A stretch of DNA of 64,000 nt from Myxococcales bacterium (GCA_020633335.1 JACKDU010000005.1:434001-498000), one strand, 5' to 3'; positions 17,383 to 29,007 are shown, numbered from the stretch's first letter. Program-made: numbers and translations. The notes: generated by a model not told the origin, from the sequence alone.

Positions 17383-17418
17383 GGAGACAGGAGACACCCG
17401 AGCGGGCATAGTCGGCCG

Positions 17419-18180
17419 GTGCGAGCCCCCCTCACGGTCGCGACCTGGAACCTCCTCCACCGGGTCCACGCCGAGAACTGGGCCGAGGATGTGCCGGCGC
17501 GCCACCCCGACGAGGCCGCGAGGATCGCGGCGATCTCCGCCCGGATCGCCGGCCTCGCGGCGGCGTCCGGGCCCGCGCTCATCGGCCTCCAGGAGGTGAG
17601 CGGCGATCAGCTGGCGAGCCTGCGGGCGGCGCTGCCCGCCGGCGCGCGGATCTACAGCCTCCGCTACCCCCGGCTGCCGCGGCCGCGGGCCGGCGCGGTC
17701 CACCGGGCGACCCTCGCCGATCCGAGCGAGCACCTGGTGACCGTGGTCGTCGGCGAGCTCGCGGCCCGCGAGGTCGAGGCCGCGGCCTTCGACGAGGACC
17801 CCGGCAAGGGCTACGTCGCGGTCGAGATCGCGGGGGTGCTGGCGATCAACACCCACGTCTCCTACGACGCGCGGCGGGCCCCCCAGCTCGCGCGCCTGGC
17901 CGCGCTGGTCCGCGGGCGCGGCGGGCCCTCGCTCCTCGTCGGGGACTTCAACGCGGCCCGTGAGGTGGTCGCCGCCGGCCTCGGGGGCGCGCTCGCCTTC
18001 GCCCGCGCGTCCGCGGGGGCGCCCCCGACCCGGCCCCGCGCCGGCGGAGGCAAGCCGCAGGACATCGACCACGTGATCCTCAGCGGCGCCGGAGCGGCGT
18101 CGGCGGAGGTGATCGACGTCGCCGGCCTCTCCGATCACAATTTAGTGATCGCCACCCTGGCCGACCTCGCGGCGGGATAG
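17419..18180 (+). CDS. Endonuclease/exonuclease/phosphatase (EEP) family protein
   Basis: A 253-residue protein with the EEP motifs in order: ATWNLLHRVH at the start, GLQEVSG, NTHVSYD, VGDFNAAREV, DIDHVILSG and LSDHNLVIATL. These supply the metal Glu, the Asp/Asn pair and the final Asp-His. It could cleave DNA or a phosphodiester; no signal peptide is seen. I place the start at GTG 17419 because upstream residues are unlike the family and overlap a TGTC-N6-GACA repeat. An ATG at 17368, inside that repeat, would add 17 residues. Confidence 0.85.
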   Translation: MRAPLTVATWNLLHRVHAENWAEDVPARHPDEAARIAAISARIAGLAAASGPALIGLQEVSGDQLASLRAALPAGARIYSLRYPRLPRPRAGAVHRATLADPSEHLVTVVVGELAAREVEAAAFDEDPGKGYVAVEIAGVLAINTHVSYDARRAPQLARLAALVRGRGGPSLLVGDFNAAREVVAAGLGGALAFARASAGAPPTRPRAGGGKPQDIDHVILSGAGAASAEVIDVAGLSDHNLVIATLADLAAG

Positions 18181-18197
18181 GGCCGCTCTGCGGCCCT
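18179..18197 (+). terminator. Hairpin after the EEP gene
   Basis: AGGGCCGC and GCGGCCCT arms flank TCT, starting inside the stop codon and followed by TTCC. The 8-bp G+C-only-loop-closing stem is compatible with a terminator, although the T-run is short. Confidence 0.5.
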
Positions 18198-18224
18198 TCC
18201 TGGCGGGATCCGAGGGCGGCCGGC

Positions 18225-18256
18225 CGCGCGCGATCGCGCGCGCGATCGCGCGCGCG
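18225..18256. repeat. Alternating CG tract with two GATC centres
   Basis: A 32-base self-complementary run made of alternating C and G, interrupted twice by AT in CGATCG steps, lies 48 bases upstream of the ABC transporter start. It could extrude as a cruciform or adopt left-handed DNA. It may also be a chance product of high G+C, but the length is notable. Confidence 0.6.
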
Positions 18257-18304
18257 AAACCCCGGCCCACCGGGGTAGCGTCTCAGGGCTACCCAGGGGG
18301 ACCG

Positions 18305-19197
<893 letters not shown>

Positions 19198-19198
<1 letters not shown>

Positions 19199-22100
19199 TG
19201 ATCCTCGAGATCGTCCGCTTCGAGCTCCGCTACCACCTGCGTCGGCCGGTGACCTGGATCTACTTCGGGGTCCTCGCGCTCCTCGCCTTCGGCTTCATGT
19301 CGACCGACGCCGTCCACATCGGCGGCGCCTCGAGCCGGGTGAACGACAACTCGCCGAACGTCATCAACTGGTCGGTGATGATCCTGACGATCTTCGGGAT
19401 GGTGATGACCTCGGCGATCGCCGGGACCGCGATCCTCCGCGACTTCGAGCTCAAGGCCCACGAGCTGGTCTTCGCCACCCCGGTCTCCAAGGTCGCCTAC
19501 GTCGGCGGGCGCTTCCTCGGCGCCTACCTCGTCACCCTCGTGGTCTTCACCGGCGTCCCGCTCGGCCTGATGTTCGGCGCGGCGATGCCCTGGGTCGACG
19601 CCGACGGCCTCGGGCCCTTCTCGCTCGCCGCCCACCTCTGGCCCTTCCTCCTCTACACGATCCCCAACACCCTCCTCGCCTCCGCGCTCTTCTTCGCGGT
19701 CGGGATCCTCAGCCGCTCGCTCTTCGCGGTCTACGTCCAGGGGATGGCGCTCTTCATCGGCTACTCCCTGGCGATGTCGCTCCTCGGCGACATGGACAAC
19801 GAGTCGCTCGGCGCCCTCGTCGATCCCTTCGGGGTGATGCCGACCACCCTCGAGACCCGCGACTGGACGATCGCCGAGAAGAACTCGCTGCTGATGCCGC
19901 TCACCGGCGCCCTCGCGCTCAACCGCCTCCTCTGGAGCGGCGTCGGCCTGGCGATCTTCGGCGGCGCGCTGGCGCTCTTCAAGATGGACGCGCTCGGCTT
20001 CGCCGGCCGCCGGCGCCGGAAGAAGAAGAGGGCGCCCGAGGTCGCGGCGGCCGCGGCCGCTCCGGCGATCGGGCCGGCGCTCGAGGTGCCGACCGCGACC
20101 CTCGACTACGGGCCGCGCGCGCGCCTCGGGCAGCTCCTGGCGATGATCCGCCTCCACGTCCGGGCGACGGTCCGCTCCGTGCTCTTCCTCGCGCTCGTGG
20201 TGATCGGGATGATCTTCATGATCACCGTCGCCAGCGACGCCGACGCGCTCTTCGGGACCACGGTCTACCCGGTCACCTACGTGATGGCCGAGGTCGTCAC
20301 CGAGTCCTTCTCGCTCTTCTTCTTCATCCTCACCACCCTCTACTGCGGCGAGCTCCTCTGGCGGGAGCGGAGCGTCGGCTGCGCGCAGATCCACGACGCG
20401 CTGCCGGTGCCGACGGGGCTGGTCCTCAGCGCGAAGATCCTCGCGCTCCTGACGGTCCACGCGCTCCTCCTCCTGGTCCTCCTCGGCACCGGGGTCGCGG
20501 TCCAGCTCTTCAAGGGCTACTTCAACCTCGAGATCGGCGTCTACCTCGGCCACCTCTTCGGGCTCACCTTCCCCTGGCTGGTGCTGATCACGCTCCTGAC
20601 CTTCTCGATCCACGCGCTGGTCGGGTCGAAGTTCGTCGGTCACGTCGTCGTCCTCGGCTACTGGCTGATCCAGCTGATCCTCAGCGCCCTCGACTTCGAC
20701 CACCGCCTCTACGCCTACGGGAGCGCGCCCTCGCCGACCTACTCCGACCTCAACCGCTACGGGCCGGACGTCGGGCCCTACCTCTGGTTCTCGGCCTACT
20801 GGTTCGCCGGCGGGATCCTCCTCCTCAGCCTCGGCCGCCTGGTCCTCCTCCGGGGGAGCGAGGGCGGGCTGCGGGCCCGCCTGCGGGCGGCTCGCGGGCG
20901 GGTCTCGCGGCCGCTGATCGCCCTCGCGGGGGCCTCGGCGATCGCCTTCGCCGGCCTCGGCGGCTTCATCTTCTACAACACCAACATCCTCCACACCTAC
21001 CGGGCGAGCGACACCCAGGAGGCGCTCCAGGCGGCCTACGAGCGCGAGTACCGGGGGATCAAGGATGAGCCGCAGCCGCGGGTGATCGGCGTCAAGGTCG
21101 AGGTCGACCTCTTCCCCGAGCGCGGGCAATTCACCGCGCGCGGCGAGTACAGGCTCAAGAACCGGAGCGACAAGGCGATCGACGCGGTCTACCTGACGAT
21201 GACCGACGAGGACATGGAGGTCCGCGCCTTCGAGTTCGATCGGCCGGCCGAGCTCGAGAAGAGCGACAAGCGCTTCGGCCTCCGGATCTACCGCCTCGCG
21301 TCGCCGTTGGGTCCCGGCGAGGAGGCGACGCTGCGCTTCGACGTCGCCCTGGTCAAGGGCGGCTTCTCGGTCGGCGGGCGGAGCTCGGCGATCGTCGAGA
21401 ACGGCACCTTCCTCCACTCCGACTCGATCCTCCCGCAGATCGGCTACCTCGAGGGGATGGAGCTGGTCGACGACGACACCCGCAAGGAGCAGGGGCTAAA
21501 GCCCAAGGAGCGGATGGCGTCGATCGACGACGAGGCGGCGAAGATGAACACCTACATCGCCTCGGACTCCGACTGGATCGACTTCGAGGCGACGGTCTCG
21601 ACCGTCCCCGACCAGATCGCGATCGCCCCGGGCTACCTCCAGCGCGAGTGGATCGAGGGCGACCGCCGCTACTTCCACTACACGATGGACGCGAAGATCC
21701 TCAACTTCTTCTCGTTCCTCTCGGCCCGCTACGCGGTCAAGCGCGACGCCTGGAAGGACGTGGCGATCGAGGTCTACTACCACCCCGGCCACGAGTACAA
21801 CGTCGACCGGATGATCGAGGCGGTCAAGCGCTCGCTCGACTACTTCACCGAGAACTTCTCGCCCTACCAGCACCGCCAGGTGCGGATCCTGGAGTTCCCG
21901 CGCTACGCCTCCTTCGCCCAGTCCTTCCCCAACACGATCCCCTACTCCGAGGCGATCGGCTTCATCGCCCGGATCAAGGATCCCGACGAGGACATCGACT
22001 ACCCCTTCTACGTGACCGCCCACGAGGTCGCCCACCAGTGGTGGGCCCACCAGGTGATCGGCGCCAACGTCCAGGGGGCGACCGTGCTCTCCGAGTCGCT

Positions 22101-22812
22101 CTCGCAGTACTCGGCGCTGATGGTGATGGAGCGGGAGTACGGCCCGGCGCAGATGCGGAAGTTCCTGAGGCACGAGCTCCGCGGCTACCTCCAGGGGCGG
22201 AGCCGCGAGACCAAGAAGGAGCTGCCGCTCATGCTGGTCGAGAACCAGCAGTACATCCACTACCAGAAGGGATCGCTGGTCTTCTACGCGCTCCGCGACT
22301 ACTTCGGCGAGGAGGCGGTGAACGCCGCGCTCCGCGAGCTCCTCCGCGACTTCGCCTTCAAGGGGCCGCCCTTCCCGACCTCCCGCGAGCTGGTCGAGCG
22401 CCTCCGCGCCCACGCGCCGGAGCGCTACGCCTACATGATCGAGGACATGTTCGAGACGATCACCCTCTACGACAACCGGGTGATCGACGGCTCCTTCCGG
22501 GCGCTCGAGGACGGCCGCTTCGAGGTCAACTTCGAGGTCAACGCCCGCAAGCTCCGGGCTGACGAGCTCGGCAACGAGGAGGAGATCGACATGGACGACT
22601 GGATCGAGGTCGGCGTCTTCGCGGCCGCCGGCCCCGGCGAGGGGGATCTCGGCGAGGCGCTCTATCTCGAGAAGGTGCAGCTCAAGAAGGGGCCGACGAA
22701 GATCCAGGCGATCGTCGACGGGAGGCCGGCGCAGGTCGGCGTGGATCCGTACAACAAGCTCATCGACCGGCGGATCAAGGACAACCTCAAGGCGCCGCGT
22801 CTCGAGGGGTAG
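19198..22812 (+). CDS. ABC-2 permease fused to M1-family zinc aminopeptidase domain
   Basis: A 1204-residue protein. The first 600 residues hold two sets of about six membrane helices, typical of ABC-2 permeases (FELRYHLRRP start, then a long loop with a basic RRRRKKKR stretch near 275). After a helix near 590 comes an extracytoplasmic domain with a beta-rich start and the zinc motif HEVAHQWW (H942, E943, H946) and E966 in LSESLSQY. The spacing is HExxH-x19-E, one more than in classical M1 enzymes. Membrane transport is therefore coupled to peptide cleavage on the outer face. Translation is coupled to the ATPase gene by a one-base overlap. Confidence 0.9.
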
Positions 22813-22931
22813 ATCCGTCGGGGGATGTGGAGGTCTGCGCCCCTCCGCCGCGGCGGCGCGCCTTCTCGCGCCGCGTCGGCTTTGCGTGCTCATCGCATCC
22901 CGGCCTGGGGTACGCTGAAGGCCGTTACTCG

Positions 22932-23351
22932 ATGCGTTCGACGGAGCCCAGAAGCGTCGCCTGTGTGGAGGATGAGGCGGGGATCCGCCTCGTGCTCCAG
23001 GTGGCGCTCGGCGCTGTCGGCGGCTACCGAGTCGCGCTCTACGCCAGCGCCGCGGAGGCGATCGAGGGGCTCGCGGCGGACCCGACCGATGTGATCCTCC
23101 TCGACGTGACGATGCCGGAGATCGACGGGAAGACCGCGTTCCGGCGGATCCGCGAGCTCCCCTCGTGCCGCGAGAGCGTCGTGATCTTCCTGACGGCGAA
23201 GGCGCGGCCCGAGGAGCGGAGCGAGCTCCTCGCGCTCGGCGCGGCGGACGTCTTCGTCAAGCCCTTCGATCCGATGACCCTCGCCCGCGACGTGGCCGCG
23301 GTCTGGGATCGTGTGTGCGGCTTCACCGGTGCGTCGGCGCGCGTGGGGTGA
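22932..23351 (+). CDS. Response regulator receiver protein
   Basis: A 139-residue single receiver domain: acidic pair ED (13-14), acceptor D58 in LLDVTMPEIDG, Thr in FLTAKA and Lys in FVKPFDP. No output domain. ATG 22932 is chosen because receiver homology starts within ten residues; the frame is open to 22827 without family-like sequence. It lies 9 bases upstream of a histidine kinase and probably forms a pair with it. Confidence 0.9.
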   Translation: MRSTEPRSVACVEDEAGIRLVLQVALGAVGGYRVALYASAAEAIEGLAADPTDVILLDVTMPEIDGKTAFRRIRELPSCRESVVIFLTAKARPEERSELLALGAADVFVKPFDPMTLARDVAAVWDRVCGFTGASARVG

Positions 23352-23360
23352 GCGTGCTCG

Positions 23361-25259
23361 ATGGGTGATCAAGGCGATGGCCTCAGCGCGCTGGTCGAGG
23401 AGCTCGCGGAGCTCCTCCGCGTCGAGGGGGCGCTCCTGCGCCTCGTCGAGCCCGCGGGCGACGCCCGCTTGATCGGCGCCGGCGAGCTCTCCGGCGGGCT
23501 CATGGCCGCGGCCGCGGTCGCGCCGATGACCCTGCGCGACCAGAGCGAGGCGCGGACCCTCAGGCAGCTCGAGTCCGGGGACCTCCTGCGGGCGGCGCAC
23601 GGGCGCGGCGACGCGCTCGGGGTCGCGGTCCGCTCGAGCACGGGCGCGTTCTTCGGCGAGCTCTGGGCGCTCTCGATCACCCAGCGTGGCTTCTCGCGGG
23701 CGGATCGGCGCGGGCTCGGCCTCTTCGCCGCGGAGATCAGCCGTCACCTCGATCGCGTGCGGATCGTCGAGGACGACAGCGTCCTCTTCGGCGACAGCGA
23801 CGCCCGCTACGCCGCGATCGTCGAGGCGATGGCCGAGGGGGTCGTGGTCCAGACCCGCGACGGGCGGATCATCGCCGCCAACCGGGCGGCCGAGGTGATC
23901 CTGCAGATGTCCGGCGACGAGCTCCGCGGGCGGACCTCCCTCGATCCCGGGTGGCGGGCGATCCGGGAGGACGGCTCGCCCTTCCCGGGGACCGAGCACC
24001 CGGCGATGGTCTCGCTGCAGACCGGTCAGCCGCTCCACGGGATCATCATGGGCGTGCGCCGGGGCGAGCGGCCGCCGACCTGGATCTCGATCAACTCGGT
24101 CCCGCTCTTCCACCACGGCGATCCGGCGCCGGTCGGGGTGATCGCCTCGTTCTCGGACATCACCACCCTGAAGAGGGTCGAGGAGGAGCTGGCGACCAGC
24201 GTCGGCTACTTCCGCCGCTTCTTCGAGCTCTCAGTCGACGGGATCATCATCGGCCATCCGAACGGGCGCCTCCTCGACGCCAACCCGGCCGCCTGCGCGC
24301 TCCTCCGGCGGAGCCTCAGCGAGATGCGGGCGCTCGGGCGCGGGGGCACGGTCGATCCCGCGGATCCGAACATCCGCCGCTACCTCGAGATCCGGGCCGA
24401 GTGCGGGGTCGTTCGCGGTCCGCTCCGGCTGATCCGCGGCGACGGGACGATCCTCCACGCCGAGCACGCGGCGATGGACTTCCACGTCGACGACGGCGAC
24501 AACTTCACGGTGATCACCTTCCGCGACGCGGAGGGCGAGCGGCGCTTCGAGCGGGCGAAGCGCGACTTCCTGGCGATGGTCTCGCACGAGCTTCGGACCC
24601 CGCTGACGGCGATCCGCGGGACCCTCGGGCTCCTCGCGGGCGGCGTGCTCGGTGACCTCAAGCCCGAGGGCGTCGCCCTGGTGAGGGCGGCGACCGACAA
24701 CGCCGCGCGCCTCGCCCGGCTGATAAGCGACCTCCTCGACTCGTCGTCGATGGACGCCGGGACCTTCTCGATCGTCGCCAGCCCCTTCTCGCTCGCCGCG
24801 CTCCTCGACGAGGTGACGGCGACCGTCGAGCCGCTCCTCGGATCCGCCGGGGTCACGCTCACCAGGGTCCGCGACGACGACGACGCGGCCTACGGCGATC
24901 GCTTTCGCCTCCAGCAGGTGCTCGTCAACCTCATCGGCAACGCGATCAAGTACAGCCCGCCGGGCGCGACGATCGAGGTCGACGTCCATCACCGCGAGGG
25001 CGGCGGCCTCCGGGTCGAGGTCCGGGATCGGGGTCCGGGGATCCCGCCCGAGGATCAGCGGCGCCTCTTCGAGCGCTTCGTCCAGCTCGATCCCTCGGAC
25101 TCCCGCCGTCGCGGCGGCGCCGGCCTCGGGCTTGCGATCTCGAAGGCGATCGTCGACGCCCACGGCGGTCGGATCGCCGTCGACACCCGCGAGGGCGGCG
25201 GCTCGGTCTTCTGGTTCGAGATCCCGGGGCCGCCGCGCGAGCTCGCGGTCGTCGAGTGA
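23361..25259 (+). CDS. GAF/PAS-domain histidine kinase
   Basis: A 632-residue soluble kinase. The N-terminal 140 residues look like a degenerate GAF domain. Two PAS domains follow (about 150-280, ending ASFSDITTLKRVEEE, and 285-395). Then SHELRTPLTAIRG (H409), N-box NLIGNAIKY, DRGPGIP and GAGLGLAISKA. No transmembrane helices. Its stop codon abuts the stop of the convergent hydrolase (25257-25262), so no room is left for a terminator between them. Confidence 0.93.
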   Translation: MGDQGDGLSALVEELAELLRVEGALLRLVEPAGDARLIGAGELSGGLMAAAAVAPMTLRDQSEARTLRQLESGDLLRAAHGRGDALGVAVRSSTGAFFGELWALSITQRGFSRADRRGLGLFAAEISRHLDRVRIVEDDSVLFGDSDARYAAIVEAMAEGVVVQTRDGRIIAANRAAEVILQMSGDELRGRTSLDPGWRAIREDGSPFPGTEHPAMVSLQTGQPLHGIIMGVRRGERPPTWISINSVPLFHHGDPAPVGVIASFSDITTLKRVEEELATSVGYFRRFFELSVDGIIIGHPNGRLLDANPAACALLRRSLSEMRALGRGGTVDPADPNIRRYLEIRAECGVVRGPLRLIRGDGTILHAEHAAMDFHVDDGDNFTVITFRDAEGERRFERAKRDFLAMVSHELRTPLTAIRGTLGLLAGGVLGDLKPEGVALVRAATDNAARLARLISDLLDSSSMDAGTFSIVASPFSLAALLDEVTATVEPLLGSAGVTLTRVRDDDDAAYGDRFRLQQVLVNLIGNAIKYSPPGATIEVDVHHREGGGLRVEVRDRGPGIPPEDQRRLFERFVQLDPSDSRRRGGAGLGLAISKAIVDAHGGRIAVDTREGGGSVFWFEIPGPPRELAVVE

Positions 25260-26303
25260 TCAGCGCTCGACGACCCCGTGGGTCCGCGGCGCGCCGTCAC
25301 GCGCGAGGCCGATCGAGCCCCCCGGCCAGAGGACGTGGAAGCGCGCGTCGTCGAGGCCGCGGGCGGCCAGCTCCTCGCGGAGGAGGCGGGGGCCGGCGTC
25401 GACCGGCTCATCCGAGAGGTCGAAGGTCCCCCAGTGCATGCCGACGAGGTGGCGGGCGCCGAGGTCGTGGAAGGCGTCGATCGACGACTCCGGGCTCATG
25501 TGCTGGCTGCCCATGAACCAGCGGGGCTCGTAGGCGCCGAGCGGCAGGCAGGCGAGGTCGACCCCGCCGAAGACCTCGCCGATCATCCGGAAGCCGCCGA
25601 AGTAGCCGGTGTCGCCGGCGTGGTAGATCGTCCGCGAGCCGCGGAGGACGAAGCCGCCCCAGAGCGCGCGGTTGGTGTCGATGATCCGCCGGTGCCAGTG
25701 CTGGGCCGGGACCAGGGCGATCTCGATCGCGCCGAGGCGGAGCGCGTCCCACCACTCGAGCTCGACGATCCGCTTGCAGGCGCCGGGGAGGCAGCGGCCG
25801 AGCGCCCGCGGGACGATGAAGGGGAGCTCGGGGCCGAAGCGGCGGGCGAGCGCCCGCAGGCTCGCGGGGTCGAGGTGGTCGTGGTGGCCGTGGGTGACGA
25901 GCACGGCGTCGATCGGCGGGAGCTCGTCCGGGCCCAGGGCCGCCGGGGTCACCCGCGGGACCAGGCCGCCGGCGCGGCCGAAGATCGGATCGATGAGGAC
26001 GCGGACGCCGTCGAGCTCGGCGAGGAAGGAGGCGTGGCCGATCCAGAGGAGGCGGGCGTCGCCGCCGACCACGTCGAGGCCCTCGAGCGGCGCGTCGATC
26101 GTCCGGAGCTCGCCCAGCCGCCGCGGCGGCCGCTCGCGGCGGCCGGCCTGCCACTTGAGGAGCTCGCGCGGCCCCGGGAGCTTGAGCTCACCCCAGGGGT
26201 TGAAGTAGCGGCCGCGGTCGTGGTTGGCGGCGAAGAAGTCGGCGCCCTCGCGCTCGAGGGACGCAGGGATCGCCAGGCGACGCGGCGTCATCGCCTCGAC
26301 CAT
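25260..26303 (-). CDS. Metallo-beta-lactamase fold hydrolase (NAPE-PLD/UlaG-like)
   Basis: A 347-residue protein with the metal motif THGHHDHLD, an upstream LLWIGHASFL strand, QHWHRR, a HAGDTGYF block and a final MHWGTFDLSDEP. The N-terminal RYFNPWGELK and GHASFLAELDGVRVLIDP pattern fits NAPE-PLD/UlaG-like phosphodiesterases or lactone hydrolases. It lacks a signal peptide. Whether the substrate is a lipid is inferred only from the family. ATG 26303 is used; ATG 26291 is also possible. Confidence 0.88.
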   Translation of the reverse strand: MVEAMTPRRLAIPASLEREGADFFAANHDRGRYFNPWGELKLPGPRELLKWQAGRRERPPRRLGELRTIDAPLEGLDVVGGDARLLWIGHASFLAELDGVRVLIDPIFGRAGGLVPRVTPAALGPDELPPIDAVLVTHGHHDHLDPASLRALARRFGPELPFIVPRALGRCLPGACKRIVELEWWDALRLGAIEIALVPAQHWHRRIIDTNRALWGGFVLRGSRTIYHAGDTGYFGGFRMIGEVFGGVDLACLPLGAYEPRWFMGSQHMSPESSIDAFHDLGARHLVGMHWGTFDLSDEPVDAGPRLLREELAARGLDDARFHVLWPGGSIGLARDGAPRTHGVVER

Positions 26304-26359
26304 GCGGCCTCCGGCCGCGAAGATCCAGCCCGCGCGGATCCGCGCGGGCCGAGGCCCGG

Positions 26360-27439
26360 CTAGGCGGCCTCGTCGAGGAGGCTCGTCGCCGGCGGCGGCG
26401 GGACGGGGGCGGGCGTCGGGGCGGACGCGGCCGGCCGCGCGGCGAGCTCGCCGAAGGTGATCATCACCCGGCGATCCTCGTCCCAGAGGCGGAGGCGGAG
26501 CGAGCGGAACGCGTCGCCGAGGGTCAGGTGGGGGACCTCGCGGAGCTCGTCGATCTCGTCAAAGGCCCGCGGCAGCTCGTAGTTCGGGACCCGGCTCGCG
26601 AGGTGGTGGATGTGGTGGTACGAGATGTTGCCGGTCAGCCAGTGGAGCGGCCGCGGGAGGTCGAGGAAGGAGGAGCCCTCGAGGCCGGCGCTGGTGAAGT
26701 CCCAGGTCTTGTCGTGCTCCCAGTAGGCGTGCTCGTACTGGTGCTGGACGTAGAAGAGGAAGATCCCCATCGCGCTCGCGGTCAGGGTGAGCGGGATCTG
26801 GACCATCAGGTAGTCGCCGATGCCGATCGTCAGGGCCGCGAGCGCGAAGAGCCCGGCGAGCGCGAGGTTGGTCATCCACACGCTCTTCCAGGCGTCGCGC
26901 CAGTGCTTGGGGGCGTCGAGCGGGAGGCGGTGCTTGACGAGGAACTGGTAGGCCGGGCCGACCACCAGGAGGGTGAGCGGGTGGCGGTAGAAGCGGTAAC
27001 CGAAGCGGGCGCGGGGGCTCAGCGCCTCGTACTCGGCGACCGTCAGGGTGGTGATGTCGCCGTAGCCCCGGCGATCGAGGTTGCCCGAGGTCGCGTGGTG
27101 GATCGCGTGGGTCTGCTTCCAGTAGTCGTAGGGCGTGAAGGTGAGGACCCCGAGCGCCCGGCCGATCACCTGGTTGAGCCGCTTCGACGGGGTGAAGGAG
27201 CCGTGGCCGCAGTCGTGCTGGATGATGAAGAGGCGGAGGAGGAAGACCCCGGCCGGGATCGCCAGGAGGAGCGTCAGCAGGAACGACACCTGGAGGGCGG
27301 CGAGCATCGCCAGCCAGAGGGCGGTGAAGACCGAGAGGGTGAACCCGAGCTGGCGGAGCGCGCGGCCGGTGTCCGGGCGGTAGGCGGCGAGGCGGCGGAG
27401 GAGGGCGGCGCCGCGGGGGCTGATGCGTTTCGCGTCCAC
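26360..27439 (-). CDS. Fatty acid desaturase
   Basis: A 359-residue membrane protein with the three His boxes of acyl-lipid/acyl-CoA desaturases: HDCGHGS, HAIHHATSG and ISYHHIHHL. Two pairs of hydrophobic segments flank the boxes. The diiron enzyme introduces a double bond into membrane fatty acids. GTG 27439 follows a GGAGGGG ribosome site directly. A Pro/Ala-rich C-terminal tail of about 25 residues is not conserved. It is in the same direction as the MBL hydrolase, 56 bases upstream of it. Confidence 0.93.
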   Translation of the reverse strand: MDAKRISPRGAALLRRLAAYRPDTGRALRQLGFTLSVFTALWLAMLAALQVSFLLTLLLAIPAGVFLLRLFIIQHDCGHGSFTPSKRLNQVIGRALGVLTFTPYDYWKQTHAIHHATSGNLDRRGYGDITTLTVAEYEALSPRARFGYRFYRHPLTLLVVGPAYQFLVKHRLPLDAPKHWRDAWKSVWMTNLALAGLFALAALTIGIGDYLMVQIPLTLTASAMGIFLFYVQHQYEHAYWEHDKTWDFTSAGLEGSSFLDLPRPLHWLTGNISYHHIHHLASRVPNYELPRAFDEIDELREVPHLTLGDAFRSLRLRLWDEDRRVMITFGELAARPAASAPTPAPVPPPPATSLLDEAA

Positions 27440-27603
27440 CCCTCCATCTGGACACGGCGATCGGGGCGGCTCAATCGCCGCTCTGTCATCGTTCCGTCAT
27501 CAATGTCGACGCGCGCCGGCGGGGGCTCGGGGCGACGCCGTCATCTGGGGAATGCGTCGTCCTCTTCACGGTCTGCGCGCGTGCGGGGGAGCACCCCGCG
27601 CGC

Positions 27604-29007
27604 TCACGAGGCGGCGGCCCGCGGGGCGAGCTCGAAGACCGCGCGGGTGAACACGTCGCCGCGCTCGCCGTAGTTGGCGAACCAGTCGTAGCTCGCGCAG
27701 GCGGGCGAGAGGACGACCGCGTCGCCCGGCTCGGCGAGGCCGCGGGCGAGGCGCACCGCCTCGTCCATCGACGACGCCCGCGCCCAGGGGACGACCCCGT
27801 CGGCGACCGCCGCGAAGGCGTCGGCCGACTCGCCGATCGCCACCAGCGCCCGCCCCTGGCGAGCGAGGAGCGCGCGGAGCGGGCCGAGGTCGTCGCCCTT
27901 GGCCCGGCCGCCGGCGATCAGGACGAAGCGGCGCTCGAAGCCGTCGAGGCTGGCGGCGACGCTGGCGACGTTGGTCGCCTTCGAGTCGTTGTAGTAGGCG
28001 ACCCCGTCGAGCTCGCGGATCTTGACCATCCGGTGGGGGAGCCCGCAGAACGCCCGGAGGCCGGCGACGCAGGCGTCGTGATCGACGCCGAGGTGGCGGG
28101 CGGCGGCGAGGGCGAAGAGCGCGTTCTTCGAGTTGTGGCGGCCGGCGAGGCCGAGCTCGGCCCGGGCGAAGGTCTCGCCGTCCGGGAGGCGGAGGGTGTG
28201 GCCGGGCCCCTCGCCGACGATGGTCGCGCCCGCGCCCGCGGGGTCGTCGACCAGGCAGAGGCGGCCGCGGGGGATCTGCGCGCGCATCCGCCCGCAGTAG
28301 GCGTCGCCGGCGTCGAGGAGCGCGAGCCCCTCGGGCGCGAGGCCGGCGAAGACCCGCGCCTTGGTGTCGGCGTAGGCGTCCATGTCCGGGTAGCGATCGA
28401 GGTGGTCGGGGGTCACGTTGAGGACCATCGCCACGTCGGTGCGGTGGAGGCTCGCCTCGTTCATCGTCTCGAGCTGGAAGCTCGAGCACTCGAGCACCAG
28501 GCTGCCGGGCGGCCGCCGCTCGCCGCGGAGGAGCGCGAGGATCCCGGTCGAGAGCGGCACCCCGAGGTTGCCGCCGGTGAAGGGGTCGAGGCCGCCGGCC
28601 CGCAGGAGCTCGCCGGTGAGGGCGGTGACCGTGCTCTTGCCGTTGGTCCCGGTGATCAGCACCGTCGGCAGCCCGGGGAAGCGGCGGCCGACGATCTCGA
28701 GGGCGAGGCTCATCTCGCCGTGGATCGCCGCGCCCTCGGCGTGGCGGGCGACGGCGGCCCGGTGGGGGCCGGGCGGGACGCCGGGGCTCAGGACCACGAG
28801 CTCGATCCCGTCGAGGGCGGCCGCCGGGATCTCCGGGGCGCCGGTGAAGGCGATCGCGCCCTCGGGGATCGCCGCCTCCGGGTTGCGATCGTAGACCCGG
28901 ACCTCGAGGCCGAGGTGGAGGAGGAGGCGGGCGGCCTCGCGCCCGCTCGCGCCGAGGCCGATGACCAGGGCGCGGCGCCAGGGGAGGTCGTGGGGGGCGA
29001 GGCTCAT
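27604..29007 (-). CDS. murD: UDP-N-acetylmuramoyl-L-alanine--D-glutamate ligase
   Basis: A 467-residue Mur ligase. Rossmann-like start RALVIGLGASGREAARLL, ATP site ITGTNGKSTVTAL, a central-domain stretch VLNVTPDHLDRYPDM, then GRHNSKNALFALAAA and YYNDSKATNVASV, then FVLIAGGRAKGDDL. It adds D-Glu to the UDP-MurNAc-L-Ala precursor in the cytoplasm. It starts 7 bases after mraY, as in many dcw clusters, so the two are co-transcribed. No ftsW or murG follows; a desaturase does. Confidence 0.97.
   Translation of the reverse strand: MSLAPHDLPWRRALVIGLGASGREAARLLLHLGLEVRVYDRNPEAAIPEGAIAFTGAPEIPAAALDGIELVVLSPGVPPGPHRAAVARHAEGAAIHGEMSLALEIVGRRFPGLPTVLITGTNGKSTVTALTGELLRAGGLDPFTGGNLGVPLSTGILALLRGERRPPGSLVLECSSFQLETMNEASLHRTDVAMVLNVTPDHLDRYPDMDAYADTKARVFAGLAPEGLALLDAGDAYCGRMRAQIPRGRLCLVDDPAGAGATIVGEGPGHTLRLPDGETFARAELGLAGRHNSKNALFALAAARHLGVDHDACVAGLRAFCGLPHRMVKIRELDGVAYYNDSKATNVASVAASLDGFERRFVLIAGGRAKGDDLGPLRALLARQGRALVAIGESADAFAAVADGVVPWARASSMDEAVRLARGLAEPGDAVVLSPACASYDWFANYGERGDVFTRAVFELAPRAAAS

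Noticed and set aside
18225..18256. Replication origin or attachment site in the CG/GATC tract
   Set aside because: No DnaA boxes, A+T-rich region, tRNA or integrase gene accompanies it.
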